A stretch of DNA of 5,145 nucleotides from a bacterium (GTDB lineage Bacteria; Chloroflexota; Dormibacteria; UBA8260; Bog-877): NCBI GenBank assembly GCA_021817025.1, contig JAKAWF010000274.1:1-5145 (forward strand), read 5' to 3'. The translations under genes and the position numbers were made by a program. Below, piece after piece: positions 5,144 through 5,145 of this stretch (position 1 is the first letter of the stretch; each line of letters starts with the position of its first letter). The notes under the pieces are model-generated. The model did not search any database. It worked only from the letters and a program-made list of their open reading frames with translations, and was not told the DNA's origin.

Positions 5144-5145
5144 TG

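Noticed and set aside
1..5145. A CRISPR array, tRNA or rRNA gene, IS inverted repeats, or integrase att direct repeats
   Set aside because: No regularly spaced repeats, cloverleaf sequence, terminal inverted repeats or matching left/right direct repeats were seen; the element ends probably lie outside the window.

Overview
The window is GC-rich throughout. Several first-in-operon genes start with an ATG only 6-8 bases after a TANNNT box and have no ribosome binding site at normal spacing. That pattern is typical of leaderless transcripts and points to an actinobacterium, though not to a specific genus. With a tyrosine recombinase at the left edge followed by small, poorly characterised genes, this looks like accessory DNA (an integrative element or genomic island) rather than core chromosome.

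Layout. (1) 19-1005, plus: a complete Cre/Xer-type tyrosine recombinase. (2) 1013-2842, plus: three close genes, namely an 88-residue orphan, a 193-residue protein with a conserved-looking SHDCEI stretch, and a 322-residue protein combining a DUF6941-like N-terminus with TPR-like helices; the last two are joined by an ATGA overlap. (3) 3179-4177 and 2885-3049, minus: a 332-residue metallophosphoesterase with all five metal-site motifs and an extra C-terminal module, then a 54-residue highly charged protein. (4) 4178-4294: a divergent promoter region with a short dyad. (5) 4295-4996, plus: a HEPN-like gene (R-x4-H motif) whose reading frame is broken by one in-frame TAA at 4436-4438. (6) 4988-5145, minus: the 3' end of a gene entering from the right, apparently frameshifted at G6/C6 runs.

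How they may work together. The recombinase probably mobilised the region. The coupled 193-residue and DUF6941-TPR proteins are likely to act together, but their function is unknown. The divergent pair of metallophosphoesterase and HEPN-like protein, sharing a short control region, resembles the make-up of defence or stress islands; this is inference only. The broken HEPN-like gene, which is either a nonsense allele, an error, or a recoded or split gene, is the most striking observation.
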